From: Adiantum capillus-veneris
Taxonomy: Eukaryota; Streptophyta; Polypodiopsida; Polypodiales; Pteridaceae
DNA: 64,000 bases
Assembly: GCA_014529385.2 (NCBI GenBank)
Contig: CM043971.1
Location: 98,535,985-98,599,984, forward strand
Reading direction: 5' to 3'
Every line of letters begins with the position of its first letter. Position 1 is the stretch's first letter. Shown piece by piece: positions 45,065 through 56,032 of the stretch. A program made the translations under genes and the position numbers. The notes under the pieces were generated by a model. It ran no database searches. It saw only the letters and a program-made list of their open reading frames with translations, and was not told where the DNA came from.

Positions 45065-45559
45065 GAAAACAAGATATGATAATTAGCATACTCAGTATAC
45101 AAGGTATGCTAACTAGCATACCTTGTATGCTAGCTAGCATTTGGCGCATGCTAACAAGCATTCAAAGTTTAGTTAGCATACCTTCTTTGCTAGCTAGCAT
45201 AATGTGTGTTCTTGCTAGCATACCTCTATGCTAGTTAGCATACATTTTGAGCTAGCTAGCATAATGTGTATGCTAGTTAGCATACCTATTTGCTAGTTAT
45301 CATAATGTGTATTTTAGTTAGCATGCACAGTATGCTAATTAGCACACCATGTATGCTAATTAGCATAGCATGTATGCTAATTAGCACACCATCAGTAATA
45401 AGCATACCATTAGCATACACACAATTCTGCTAATTAACATTTTATGTATGCTAATTAGCGTACATTCTCTACTAGTTAGCATACACACTATATTCACACT
45501 TCCTTGTTAGAATATTTTGTCGGCTAGCACTACAAGAGGTTGTGTGCTCTTGTGACGCT

Positions 45560-45800
45560 GTTAGCGACGGAAATACATTGGGTTTTTATAACCCCCGGCG
45601 TCGCTAAAACCGTCGCTACGAGCGTCCCTACGAGAGCGTCGCTATAGGCGTCGCTATATGCGTCTCTATCAGCGTCGCTATATAGCGACGCATATAGCGA
45701 CGCCTATAGCGACGGTCTCACAGAAGACTATAGCGACGCTCATAGTGACGCTCATAGCGACGCTACAGAGCCATAAATAGCGACGCTTATAGCGACGCCC
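45560..45800. repeat. left subterminal repeats of the CACTA element
   Basis: Some 15-20 copies of GCGTCGCTA or its complement TAGCGACGC, spaced about 10-14 bp apart, in both directions. In CACTA elements such motifs bind the TnpA-like protein; that role is inferred here. Confidence 0.85.
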
Positions 45801-45816
45801 GAGAGAATATTTTTTT

Positions 45817-45845
45817 GGTGGCAGGGCATTGAATGCCCTGCCACC
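45817..45845. terminator. perfect 14-bp hairpin downstream of the TnpA-like gene
   Basis: GGTGGCAGGGCATT, one G, then AATGCCCTGCCACC. It follows a T-run on the plus strand. It lies between the end of the minus-strand gene and the subterminal repeats. Its role is unknown; it might shape the transcript end. Confidence 0.45.
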
Positions 45846-46164
45846 CATCAACCATATTGTACTTGCTTCACTTTTTTAAAAAAAGTGCAAAGGTAGATAA
45901 GAGACCCAAAATAGTCACCCACAAGACGCATTGTTTGCAAAATTGACAATTGTACACATCATAAGCAAAATGAATTGATTGGCAAATGTAATAATGACAA
46001 TTGTACAACATCATAGGCATAAAGAATTTATTGGCAAAAGGAACTGCGGTGACAAATGTAATAATATACATGGTTCAAAAAGACGTATAAAATCCGTCTC
46101 ATGATACATAAGCTATGAGAAACCCTAAACTAATGCTATCTAGCTACGGCTAAACTGACGTCGT

Positions 46165-47478
46165 CTAGTCAGACGTCTCATCGCGTCCAAGCGGCGTATC
46201 TGTCGGATTCTGCAAAAAAAGACAATAAGACAGTTTTCAGTAAATATAAACATATAACGACATTTATAAAACAATACAAAAAATAAAAAAGAGTAAACCC
46301 TAATACTAACCATGCCGCCGCGAGAACTGAGAATGTCCATCAGGGCGTTTAAGCCCTTCCTGCCTGCGTACTCGCGCTCGTACGGTGTGGGATCACGTCC
46401 TGTCATCGACCACTGTCAAAACATACAAAGATTTCATTATGTTAGAACTAAAAAACTCATAAACCCTAAACTATCGAACATGCATAAAGAGCAATGTGAA
46501 AAGACTTACAAAATCGGCCTCAAATGATGCCCATCCACCGCTCCCCAAGTGGTGCGAGCTCCCTACCTCTACTCGCGCTCTGGCTGCATCCTTTTGTTGC
46601 TTCCACTTGTCGGGATTCTCGCGCGCTACTTTCTTCGCATTCTTCCAATCTTCTTTGGCCAGCCAATCTGGCCTGTTCCACCCATTCTTGATTGCTTTTT
46701 GCACTTCGGAACGCTTGTGTTTGCAGTATTCGCGCATTCGAATCTTCATCAGGTCTTCATTGAAGCGCTGATCCCGTGTTGGAACGGGAAACTCATCATG
46801 AAGTATGCTGATGACTCTGTTTTTTAAATCACTTGGTACTTCACTCCATTTGTTTAGTATATAGTGTCTAAACAGCTGAGAGCAAAGACCACGCATGCGC
46901 GAGATCACCTTCTTGCCGTCATCATCCATGATGATGCCGCCGCTGATGTCGACGGAGTAAGGCAAGCCCTCTGGCCGGTGACGCGTGAACCTGGGTGTCC
47001 CGGCAGGGGTCTCTAGCGGCGTGTCGATGGGGGTACGGACGTCAGGTGTCTCCACCGGCGTCTGGGCCCCGAAGCGAGGAGTGTCGAGTGGGGTGGCTCC
47101 TGGCGGAGTAGGTAGAGGTGTGTAGCTTCTAGGAACAGTCAGCCGTGCAAAACCTGGCGTAGACGGCGATGCTGTGGCTGGTGTGGGGGCGGGCAAAGAA
47201 GGGGAGGGTAAAGAGCCTCGTCGAACACGAGGCGGTGTGGAGGCATCGGTGGCGGAATCCCCACAACAACCGCCACCGCCACCACTAGAGCGCCGGTGTC
47301 TAGACGAGTGTGACGCTCGTCTCGTCGATGCCGAAGCTTCGGAGCGCGCCGAATGCTCCGAAAGAGAGGGAGATGCGGATGGTGTAGGAACGCGCGATGA
47401 TGCGCCAGAGCGATGACGCTCCACGTACCACTGTCTCTGCTGCGGTGACAAAGAAGAAAGAAACTCCTCATCATCCAT
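46165..47478 (-). CDS. TnpA-like protein of the CACTA element (three exons)
   Basis: The start at 47478 follows a likely acceptor. Exons 47478-46510, 46412-46311 and 46209-46165 join in phase at GT/AG sites and give about 371 aa. The N-terminus is MDDEEFLSSLSPQQRQWYVE. A Ser/Arg-rich and Pro/Thr-rich low-complexity region follows (about residues 30-170, with DTPRFGAQTPVETPDVRTP). Then comes the plant transposase domain of the Ptta/En/Spm type (about residues 190-340; SQLFRHYILNKWSEVPSDLK, NRPDWLAKEDWKNAKK). Exons 2-3 add MTGRDPTPYEREYAGRKGLN and an acidic end. Such proteins bind the subterminal repeats. No break is seen. Confidence 0.8.
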
Positions 47479-47750
47479 ACCTGCATTAAACACACGAATA
47501 TTTAAACTTAATATTGAATGAATAGAGTAGACAATGACGCAAAGACCATTAAATACAATGACGTAATGACGCATATAAATACAATGACGCAATGAATCGA
47601 GTGATAGAAGAGGCAAGTCGAAAACTCAGAATTTTCAATCAAAAGATGTGAGCGCGAGTCTAAAAGAGCGTTATACACCATGGAAGGTACTTAGAGAGCC
47701 AGAGCTTTTACAGCACGGAGCAAAATTGTTCAAATACAATATTTGTGGCT

Positions 47751-50700
47751 TTAAGAGATCTCTCTCTCATCCTCGCATAACTCAGCATAACTTCCTATAT
47801 CTATATAGAGCTCTCCGTTTAAACACATATCCTCTGTTTCATTTTGTAGCTCCTCTGCATGCACCCCATATAGAGTAGTAGCATCTTGATGCTCGTCTAG
47901 CATCACCGCAGCGACTTCTGATTGAGCATCTTCTCTAATCTCCTCCATTGATGTCGTTGTGATTGGCACATGGTAGCCTTCATACGTCCTTGCACTACGA
48001 GGGGCTACCTCTATGACGTACCACCAGTTTGATGTAGACTTTGTAGGATGAAATACTACCTGCCAGAGCCACATAACTTACATGAGAGCTTTCAAGCACA
48101 TAACTTGTAAAAGGGGGATGTTAACTATTTATATACTTACTTGTTCACAATGCTCGGGTAGTACGAAAGTGTCTCTTAGGTCAGTCCATTTCTTAGTAGA
48201 ATCCACCTCAAGAAAACCAGACTCTCCTCTACGCACAGTAGCGTTGCGACCCTCCATGATTATCTTGAACCATTGCACGTCGAATAAGTCGACAAAAAAT
48301 TCTCTGTAATTGATCCTCAAAATCTCTTGCAGTGTGCCGAAGTAAGTGAGTTCCGCCACCACAGGATCTGCATCAGAGGAACGTCGTCGACTAGACTGTT
48401 CAAATTTTGCCATGATTCCACAATCTTGAGTAAAACGCTTTTTGTCGATTCGTTCCACCCTAAAATGTCGACCTTTACACCATGCTGCTGTGTATGACTT
48501 ATACTACAACGAACAAAGATTATGAGTGGCCGTTCAAACGTTTATAAATAAAGTCACTTGCTAGTCGTACATTGCAAACTTACCTTGGTCGCGCAACCCC
48601 GAGAGTACTCCCACTCTTCTTCAGTCACTTCGTCACCGCATTGTTGTGCGCTTTTCAATTGGTTGTGCAACCATCTTAAGCTCATGAAGGTTGGTAGGCT
48701 CTCCAGAACCGCTGGATAGTGCATCGGTGGTCGTCTTCCCCGTCTCCACTCGATTCGTGCCCTTTGTCGCTCTTGCTTTGCATCCTCATATTGTGAAATC
48801 CACTTTTGCATCACTGGATTGTGAAGCATGCAAAATCGGTTGATTTTAGCCTCTAGATCTTCCGTCATCTTCTTCTCAACACCGAGATTGCACATGACAA
48901 TCCCAGATATGCGCTCATCATCTATGGTTCGCCATAGCGTGTCCCGGGATTTATCAAATCCGTCTAGCCACTCTCCAATGTACACTAGGGACTCTGATAC
49001 CAACCAACCTTCTGCCATGCTACCCTCCGGACGTGCCTTTTGACGCACATATCCCTTAAGAGTTTTCATGAAACGCTCTAAGAAGAACATCCATCTGGAA
49101 TGAACTGTGCCAGCTATTTCCACCTCATCAACTATGTGAACAAGAAGATGCACCTGAATGGTTAGCATTGTAGTAGGAAAATGTTTCTCAAACATGCACA
49201 CAAGCTCCGCAGCATTTAGTTTGGCGAATGGTATGGAGTCTACGTCGATCTCCTTTTGTGAGATCCATTGCACCAGCTTTGCAAGTTTGTAGATTGTGTT
49301 ACGGATGTCGAGAGACAAACATCCCTCAATGGCAACCGGTAAGATAAACTGTAAAGTATGTGTAGCAATGATATTAAAGTCCACATTTTATGCAATGATA
49401 TTAAAGTCCACTATGAACGTACCTGACACATTTTATGCCAATCGTGTGACTTCAAACCGGTAAGCTTTCCTTCTTTAGTAAAACACGTTCGGAGCGAGTG
49501 CATTACGCCAGTGGGGGTCCGCAAAGATCGAATGGCCTCTTTTACTTTGCGTTCTTGGGCTCCTGTGAAAATCCATGGTGCTTTAGGGAGTTTTATCGAT
49601 CCATCAGACGCTGTTTGCGGCCAATATTGCTCCATACGATCCACATTTCTAAGGTCAACTCTGGCTCCCAAAGTATCTTTCTTGCCGGTCAAATGGTCCC
49701 ATAGTAGATTACCCACATTCTTGAATATGTGCATTGGATCGAGCAAGTGATTGATCACGAGTCGGGGCCAGTATGGTAACTCGTACCATAGAGATAGTCT
49801 CTTCATCCCTGGAGGCAATCCGTCATCACACATCTCCTTCTGCTCTAACCATGCTTGTGCAGACATCCTTGGTGGCTCTCTTCCCAAAAAGCCGTCGCGT
49901 AACACATGATTCTCTGGAAGATACGCTTGATGACCTTCGTAGATTTGCTTCTTCAGTGAGGGTGCCCTACGTGCATTCAGTCTAGGTCCACATGTGACAC
50001 ATGCTCTGTATCCGCTTGTTTGAAGCCCTGCATGTATACACATGATAATAGATCTACTATGGGAAAAAACAAGATTTACAGTGTCTGAGTGAGGAGTGTC
50101 AATAGATCACCTGAGCATTCTGTTAGCCCGGGATAGTCATGCATGGTCCACATTAGAATACCTCTGATCAAAGCATTCCGTCGTCCTGTGTGTCGGCTCA
50201 TATCCACCACCTCTATGCCAATCCACAATTGTTGTAGCTCTTCCAATAGTGGACGAAGATACACATCCATATTCCCCACTTTATATCGCCCTGGCACAAT
50301 CAAGCTTAGCCATAGGTGCCCCTTCTTCGTAGTCAACCACGGGGGAATGTTGTAGTTGACGATGACAACGGGCCATACACTGTAAGATGTTGATCTTTGA
50401 CCAAATGGATTTACGCCATCCATAGCCAGGCCTAAGCGCAAATTTCGAGCTTCCCTGGCAAAATCCTACCATGTTCCATCTATATGTTTCCAGGCTGCGC
50501 AATCTGCAGGAATTCGTAGCACACCATCCGAAGATTTATTCTCCTCATGCCATGATGCTAGGGCGGCCATGGACTTACATTCGAAGAAATGCTTGATGCG
50601 AGGAAGCAAAGGAAAATGTCGCAAAACCTTTTGTGGAATTTTTGTCCCGTGGAGATCTACTCGATATCTTTCGGAATCACATTTCGGACACTTCTCCATG

Positions 50701-51479
50701 TCTGTGTATTCCCCTCTGAAAAGAATGCAGTCATTAGGACAAGCGTGGATAGAATTGTAATCCATCCCCAAGTTTCGCAAAATCTTTCTTGCTTCATCTC
50801 GGGAATCTGGCATCACATTGTCAGCTGGTAGTATGTGCTCTTTCAGCAATCTACACAACATAAAAATATGATACAGGCGTGTAAAAATCTATCAGATCAT
50901 TATACATTTAGAGTTCTATTAAAGTAAACTAATTGTAATAGATCACCTGAAAAGCGCTGTGACGCTAGTGTCACTCCATCCAAACTTTGCCTGCATGTTG
51001 AGAAGAACCAGGAGTGCTTTCAATCTAGACATACGTGCTCCATTATACAATGACGTATCGGCTTCACTTTTCATATCATCATAGATAAGCCTTTCTGAAT
51101 CCATGATCGTCTCGATCATTTCATCAATCTCGGGCTCAGACATTGCCTCGTTGGGAATGTGCTCTGCATGATCATCCCCCGAGCTGTCAGAGGCTACATC
51201 TTGTGGCCTCACATATGCTGCTTGACCAAAGCGCCTGCGAACACGTCTATTGGGTTGCAAGATTGCTGCTTGTTGGCCAGCGTCAGAGTCCGACGAGTTA
51301 TAATTGTCAACAACTCGATCTATAATAGATGGATCGAACTCGCCAAATTCGCGAACGTGCTGCAAAGAAACACGTCTTGTCCGTCGCACAGCATGCTTGC
51401 ATTGATTACAAGGACATAAGACCCTCGTTGAGAGATAGGTGTTTCGATTGGACAGTCCCACATCCTCGTCGCTACTCAT
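47751..51479 (-). CDS. TnpD-like transposase of the CACTA element (six exons, one premature stop)
   Basis: Exons 51479-50947, 50850-50111, 50027-49423, 49348-48584, 48503-48141 and 48059-47751 join in phase through short GT/AG introns of 74-96 bp and give 1105 codons. The N-terminus has the transposase-associated cysteine motif (CPCNQCKH, with VSLQHVREFGEFDPS). The central tnp2 transposase region has CPKCDSERYR, LAMDGVNPFG, IVDMSRH-like text (VVDMSRHTGRRNA) and HLLDPMHIFKNV. Exon 4 is the DUF4218 region (HFPTTMLTIQVHLLVHIVDE). Exons 5-6 resemble DUF4216. TAG at 50466-50468, codon 306, interrupts exon 2 where Q or another sense codon would be expected. It cuts the DNA ends during transposition; this copy would need readthrough. 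Confidence 0.85.
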
Positions 51480-52728
51480 AATGAGGATAAAAAACTTATA
51501 ACCTGGACAACAAATTTAATATTCTATTGGCATTCTTCTTCTTATCTCTCTCTCTCTCTCTCTCTTTATCTCACATTCTCTAGTCATGTCCAATCCCCGC
51601 ACACCTCGGTCTAGAGGTGCACGGAGATCAGAACCACCGGGTTATAATCTCGTCTTTATTGGTCAATACCTATATTTGTGGGTACAAGAAATCTACACAC
51701 CCACGTCTACATGATACTGCATGTAGTGGACAAAATCCCTTTGCCTCTTCTCTAGCTGTAGCACTTCACTTCATATTAACATCTTTTCACAGTAGATCTT
51801 TTCACTGTTCGTCTAACTCTAAACCCTAAACCGTAAGTAATTCTTGCGTGGACTCGATCTAACGTAAATAAGCGTAAATCTAAATAAACGTAAATCTAAC
51901 TAAAAATAAAGCTAAATCTAATTTAACGTAAGTCTAATGACTAGAGGTTGTCTAGATGGTCATTGTGTCGGGGATGTAGTGACTCTTGCCACCCTGAAGA
52001 TCCACCTTCTTCCCTATCTTCTGAAGACATTTCACCAGTACTTTTGGATCGACGGAGCCCACCATGAGTGAAGACAGCAATACCCTATATTCCATTGAGG
52101 GCTTTCTTCACCCGCTTCATGCAGGCATCGCAGTCTATGGAGACCTAAATCTAATCTAATATAACGTAAATCTAAATCTAGCTTAAATAAACGTAAATCT
52201 AGTTAAAAATAAACCTAAATCTAATTTAATGTAAGTCTACATATAACCTAATCTTTAACGTCTTTTAAGATAGTTTCCTACGACGTTATAACTCTCTTCT
52301 TCTTGTGTGTGTACGCGTGTGTGGATGTGTGTGCCAATAAAAAGAGATAAACGGTATAACCTTTCTATCACCCATGCCAAGTATGATAGATTGATTATGC
52401 CATTTCTCTCTTGAATAATAGGTCTTCAGTTCAACTCCTCGTCGGTTAGATCTTTAGGTCTTTTAATTTTAATTAGTTTCCTACGACGTTAAATTAGTTT
52501 CTCTCTCTTTCTCTTTCAATGTGTGTGCGTTTTTCTGGATCGTATGCATGTTTTCTCTCTCTTTTCCTCTCTCAATGTGTCCGTTTTTTGTTTATGCATG
52601 TTCTCTCTCTCTTTTCCTCTCTCAATGCGTGCGTTTTTTGTTTATGCATGCTCTCTCTCTCTCTTTTTCTCTCTCAATGTGTGTGCATTCTTTGTTTATG
52701 TATGTGTGTGTGCGTTTTTGTTTTTGTT

Positions 52729-52788
<60 letters not shown>

Positions 52789-52907
52789 ACACTGTGTGTG
52801 TGTGTGTGTATGTGTGTGTGTGAGAGAGAAAGAGAGGGAGAGAGAAAGAGGGGAAGGGAACATGAGAATGAGGAGAGGGAAGGAGCATACCTGGCTCTCC
52901 TTCCTCT

Positions 52908-52953
<46 letters not shown>

Positions 52954-53080
52954 AGAAGAAAAAGAGAGAGAAAGAGAGAGATTGAGGGAGAGCGTTACCT
53001 GCTCTTTGCTTGAGGGCGTCGAAAAACTCAGATCTGAGATCTGAGTTTTTGGGAGAGCTCGGTTATTTTTTTTACCCCAG
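51480..53080. other. 5' region of the CACTA element with microsatellites
   Basis: Upstream region of the TnpD-like gene. No second gene is supported. Repeated words such as AACGTAAATCTA occur at 51860-52260. A large block of TG, CT and GA runs fills 52500-53000. Confidence 0.6.
52500..53000. repeat. compound TG/CT/GA microsatellite
   Basis: Three diverged repeats of a unit with CTCTCTCTTTT, CTCTCAATGTGTGCG and TTTTTTGTTTATGCATG lead into pure CT (about 52730-52785), TG (52793-52822), GA and a second TG run (about 52912-52951). Long open frames here are repeat artefacts. Confidence 0.9.
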
Positions 53081-53084
53081 CCGG

Positions 53085-53250
53085 CGTCGCTATGAGCGTC
53101 GCTATAAGCGTCGCTATGAGCGTCGCTATAAGCGTCGCTATGAGCGTCGCAAATTTACAAATAAATTTGCGACGCTCATAGCGACGCTTATAGCGATGCT
53201 CATAGCGACGCCGGGAAATTTTTTTTTGAGCGTCGCTGTGTGAGCGTCGC
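53085..53250. repeat. right subterminal repeats of the CACTA element
   Basis: Repeats GCGTCGCTATGA and GCGTCGCTATAA in direct order from 53087, then a mirrored set after GCAAATTTACAAATAAATTT, giving a foldback centred near 53157. Same motif as at the left end. Confidence 0.88.
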
Positions 53251-53277
53251 TAATATGAAGAACCTCTTGTAGTGTAG

Positions 53278-53486
53278 TTAGCATATTGATCATGGTGGTT
53301 AGCACACTTTGTGTACTAGTTAGCATAAACAATATGAATGTCTACAAGATATAGATGCCTACCATACATAGAATGCTACTTGTCACACTATGCATACAAG
53401 CAATCATAATGGTATCGATGAAAATCAATAGGTGAATGGAATACACAAGTCAATGACACAGGATGCAAACCTGAGAAGACACCTAT
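53278..53486. repeat. continuation of palindromic array 2
   Basis: After the TAG duplication the text resumes with TTAGCATATTGATC, GGTTAGCACACTTTG and TAGTTAGCATAAACA. Units become sparse after about 53400. CCTAT (53482-53486) directly precedes element A and may be its target duplication. Confidence 0.75.
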
Positions 53487-53745
53487 TGAGGCGGTCCAGG
53501 GCGGGCAACAAGAAGAGCAACCTCTAGACACCCTTCAAGGCTCCCATGCTGCTCAATGGGGCTGGGGCACAACACAACACAAACCAAAACAACAAACCCA
53601 CAGCCAAATCCCAACTACACAAGGGGCACCACCTAGTTTAAGAGAGAACTAGGACGCAAAAGAGGAGAATCGTTAGAGCAACCCACAAACAAGCAAGGAA
53701 TTTACACTAACCCTAACACCAATGGAACACTCTCACATACTAAAA

Positions 53746-53819
<74 letters not shown>

Positions 53820-56004
53820 CTCGGGCTGCTTGAAACGTATCGGCAATGATCAAGCAAACACAACTATATATTTAAGAAAGAGAGAGAAAGGGGGAGGGGG
53901 TGCTTGTTGCATTAATACCTTCTTACAAATCTGTCATGACAAATCAAAGTGAGATTAGTATTTGTTCAACATAGCTTGCATAAATTTCACCACAACACAT
54001 CACAAGAAAAGCCACCCCAATCATTGTCTTAAAGCCAGGGGAGTCCTCTCCACCCTGTCGCCCTCTTACAGTATGTGGGATTTATGGCTAGATTGATGAC
54101 AACACCAGAGACAAGCTATCAAGAACTTAACAAAAAACACCAAGACACTTACGCATCATTGTTGTCCATTACTTCACGTTGGAAGGGAGACAAAGTATCC
54201 AAGCTTAGTCCAAATCCACCCTCCTTGATTCAGCAAATGTTGGGCTTACACTAGTAGGAGAAATGATAGATTTCCTACTCTCAATTGAATGACCACTCTC
54301 TCTCTTACAATGGCATAGAGTTCCCTTGCTAATCCCCTATTACAACACATGCACATGCATAAGAAAATGAGCTTCCACTCAAGAGCTCCTTCTAGAGAGG
54401 TTGAGCTTGGCTTCTCAAGCTATAGCATAGTGCTCTTGCTTATGGCTCCCCCTTTTGTGCTAGCCACACCCTCCTTTTATAGCAATTTTGAAGGCTAGGG
54501 TTACTCCTCTAACCATGGTTGGGTTAGATTTTCAGCCATTTATCTAATTTCTTTTGCTTGGAATTATCAAGAAGTTGGTGGGGAAAGAGAGAGGAGAGAA
54601 ATGGAGGTGATAGGACTTTTCATAGTGGGTTAGTGTTAGTAGAGTTAGTATTAATTTACAAATGGAATTGGATATTTACAATGGGAGTATCCATGTAGGA
54701 TACAAATAAGGAAGAAAAACTCTTAAGAGGTAAGAAAAGGTGGATTTCTTACAAGGTTGATGCTCCAAGTGTCTTGAGTAGGGCCAATTTTGACGCTTGT
54801 TGACGGTCCACTAGCTTTGACGGTACATTTTTTCTCCACTCTTGACCTTCCTTGAGAGACAAGGTAATTGAAGCTGAGTAATCAACCACCATGATGTTGT
54901 GTTTTTTAAGAGAAGAGACTGAATTTTGTGGTTTTTTGGATAGATATGGGTAAATTGGAGGAGGAAAAATGAGACTAGGTGGTCAATTTTGGAATGGAAT
55001 TGTGTGTGGGAGGTATGAGTTCACCATGGTTTCTCTTATTCTTCAAGGTTAAGGAGAAGGTGAGTAGGGTGCAGAGAGGAGTGGTGAGAGAGGTGGGGAT
55101 GATGAGTGGAGAAGTGTGTGTGAAAGGGGAAAATGATAAAGTGGAAGAGAGAGTGTGGCTGCATAGCATGGGAAAACTGGGGTCCACTAATAAAATCATA
55201 GCTCACAGCTCGTAGCTCAAAAAAATATAAAAAAAATTTGAGGCAAAAGTTCAGCCCACGAGCTACAACTTTTGTTTGTATCACCTTTTCAAATTCGGAG
55301 AGCAAGTGAACTTTAAAAATTCAGCAAAACCGACCGTTTTTTTTCCACTGCACAAGGTCCTTGTGGGGTCCTTCTTTGGATGATTCTTTTGAATACCTCC
55401 AAGAGTGAGCCCTCCATAGTGCATGTATGCATGCCACCTACCCTTGACCTTATTTGGTAGGTCTATAATTGAAGATATTGTTGAGATTATGATATAAGTG
55501 AATAATACAACTAAGAAAATCAAATATTGAGGGGTCCAAAAAATATGTACATGTCAAATATAAATAAAAGAAGTGGAAAAAAATATAAAGGGGTCAAAAG
55601 AAATCTCTCTCATTATGAGGCTACCATAAAAAGATAAATATTTCTGGTGTTCTAATTTTTAGAAAAAAAAAACAAAATAGATGTAGGAAGGGAAAAATCA
55701 CAATAGTGAAAAAATATACACATAAATAGAACTAGTTTTTTTGGATTTTTGTTGGGATGGAGTTACACCAAAAGTAAGAGAAGCTTACATGAAAATATTT
55801 CTATATGGAATAAAGAGTATTTTTTTGGCTCAACTAGCCCAGTGACTAGCTAGCTGAGGGTTTTAAAGAAAATATGGGGAAAGTTCCCTAAGTCACATAC
55901 GCCTATATATAGTGAAATGGTAGGGATAGCCATAGTGTTTGAGTGATTTGATAGGGTGAGGTAGCTTACTATGGCCACTATGGAAAGCCAAAAAATGGCT
56001 ATCA
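53487..56004 (-). repeat. 3' LTR of element A
   Basis: 2518 bp, TGAGGCGGTCC to GGCTATCA on the plus strand. It contains a long GA microsatellite (about 53750-53817, longer than in the right LTR), and about 70 bp (near 54047-54117) that the right LTR lacks. A TATA-like box on the minus strand (TATAAAAGG) is at 54473-54481. The small ORFs within it are not supported. Confidence 0.92.
54473..54481 (-). promoter_or_regulatory. TATA-like box in the 3' LTR of element A
   Basis: TATAAAAGG on the element strand. The same box is present in the 5' LTR at 63855-63863, where it would drive transcription of the element. Confidence 0.55.
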
Positions 56005-56018
56005 TTAGCCCTCCCCCA
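56005..56018 (-). promoter_or_regulatory. polypurine tract of element A
   Basis: The minus strand reads GGGGGAGGGCTAA next to the 3' LTR start TGATAGCC. Element B has the same arrangement (GGGGGAGGACTAATA). Confidence 0.8.
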
Positions 56019-56032
56019 GGATGATGGTATAT

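Larger units (their letters stand above)
44640..45524. repeat. array of palindromic ATGCTAATTAGCAT-type units (array 2)
   Basis: About 0.9 kb of units like TATGCTAATTAGCATA, GCTAGTTAGCATAC and GCTAGCTAGCATA, many being perfect or near-perfect palindromes. Larger hairpins are nested inside. It ends at the CACTA insertion (target TAG at 45525-45527) and resumes at 53278, so the array is older than the transposon. Confidence 0.88.
45528..53274 (-). mobile_element. CACTA (En/Spm-type) DNA transposon, nearly intact
   Basis: 7747 bp. The terminal inverted repeats are CACTACAAGAGGTT (45528-45541 and 53261-53274). The 3-bp target duplication is TAG (45525-45527, 53275-53277). The subterminal regions are packed with GCGTCGCTAT-type repeats in both orientations. 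Inside are a six-exon TnpD-like transposase gene and a three-exon TnpA-like gene, both on the minus strand. It sits in a palindromic array. Confidence 0.95.

Noticed and set aside
44640-45524. CRISPR-like repeat array
   Set aside because: Units are palindromic, degenerate and irregularly spaced, spacers are not unique, and the context is plant nuclear DNA.
3834-45524. The window as a true mitochondrial genome segment
   Set aside because: Tat, copia, chromovirus and CACTA elements with target duplications and spliced genes, plus T-loop C56 losses in tRNAs and broken rRNA, fit nuclear copies far better.
46312-47416. Forward ORFs opposite the TnpA-like gene
   Set aside because: Shadow frames of a GC-rich minus-strand exon with clear domains and splice sites.
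52519-53044. Three overlapping ORFs of 100-173 codons
   Set aside because: They are translations of the compound CT/TG/GA microsatellite in the CACTA 5' region.
53722-53952. Arg-Glu dipeptide ORF, also seen at 63210-63404
   Set aside because: Product of the GA microsatellite in the LTRs of element A.
54975-55523. ORFs of 74-89 codons on both strands
   Set aside because: They lie inside the 3' LTR of element A, have no conserved content and overlap each other.
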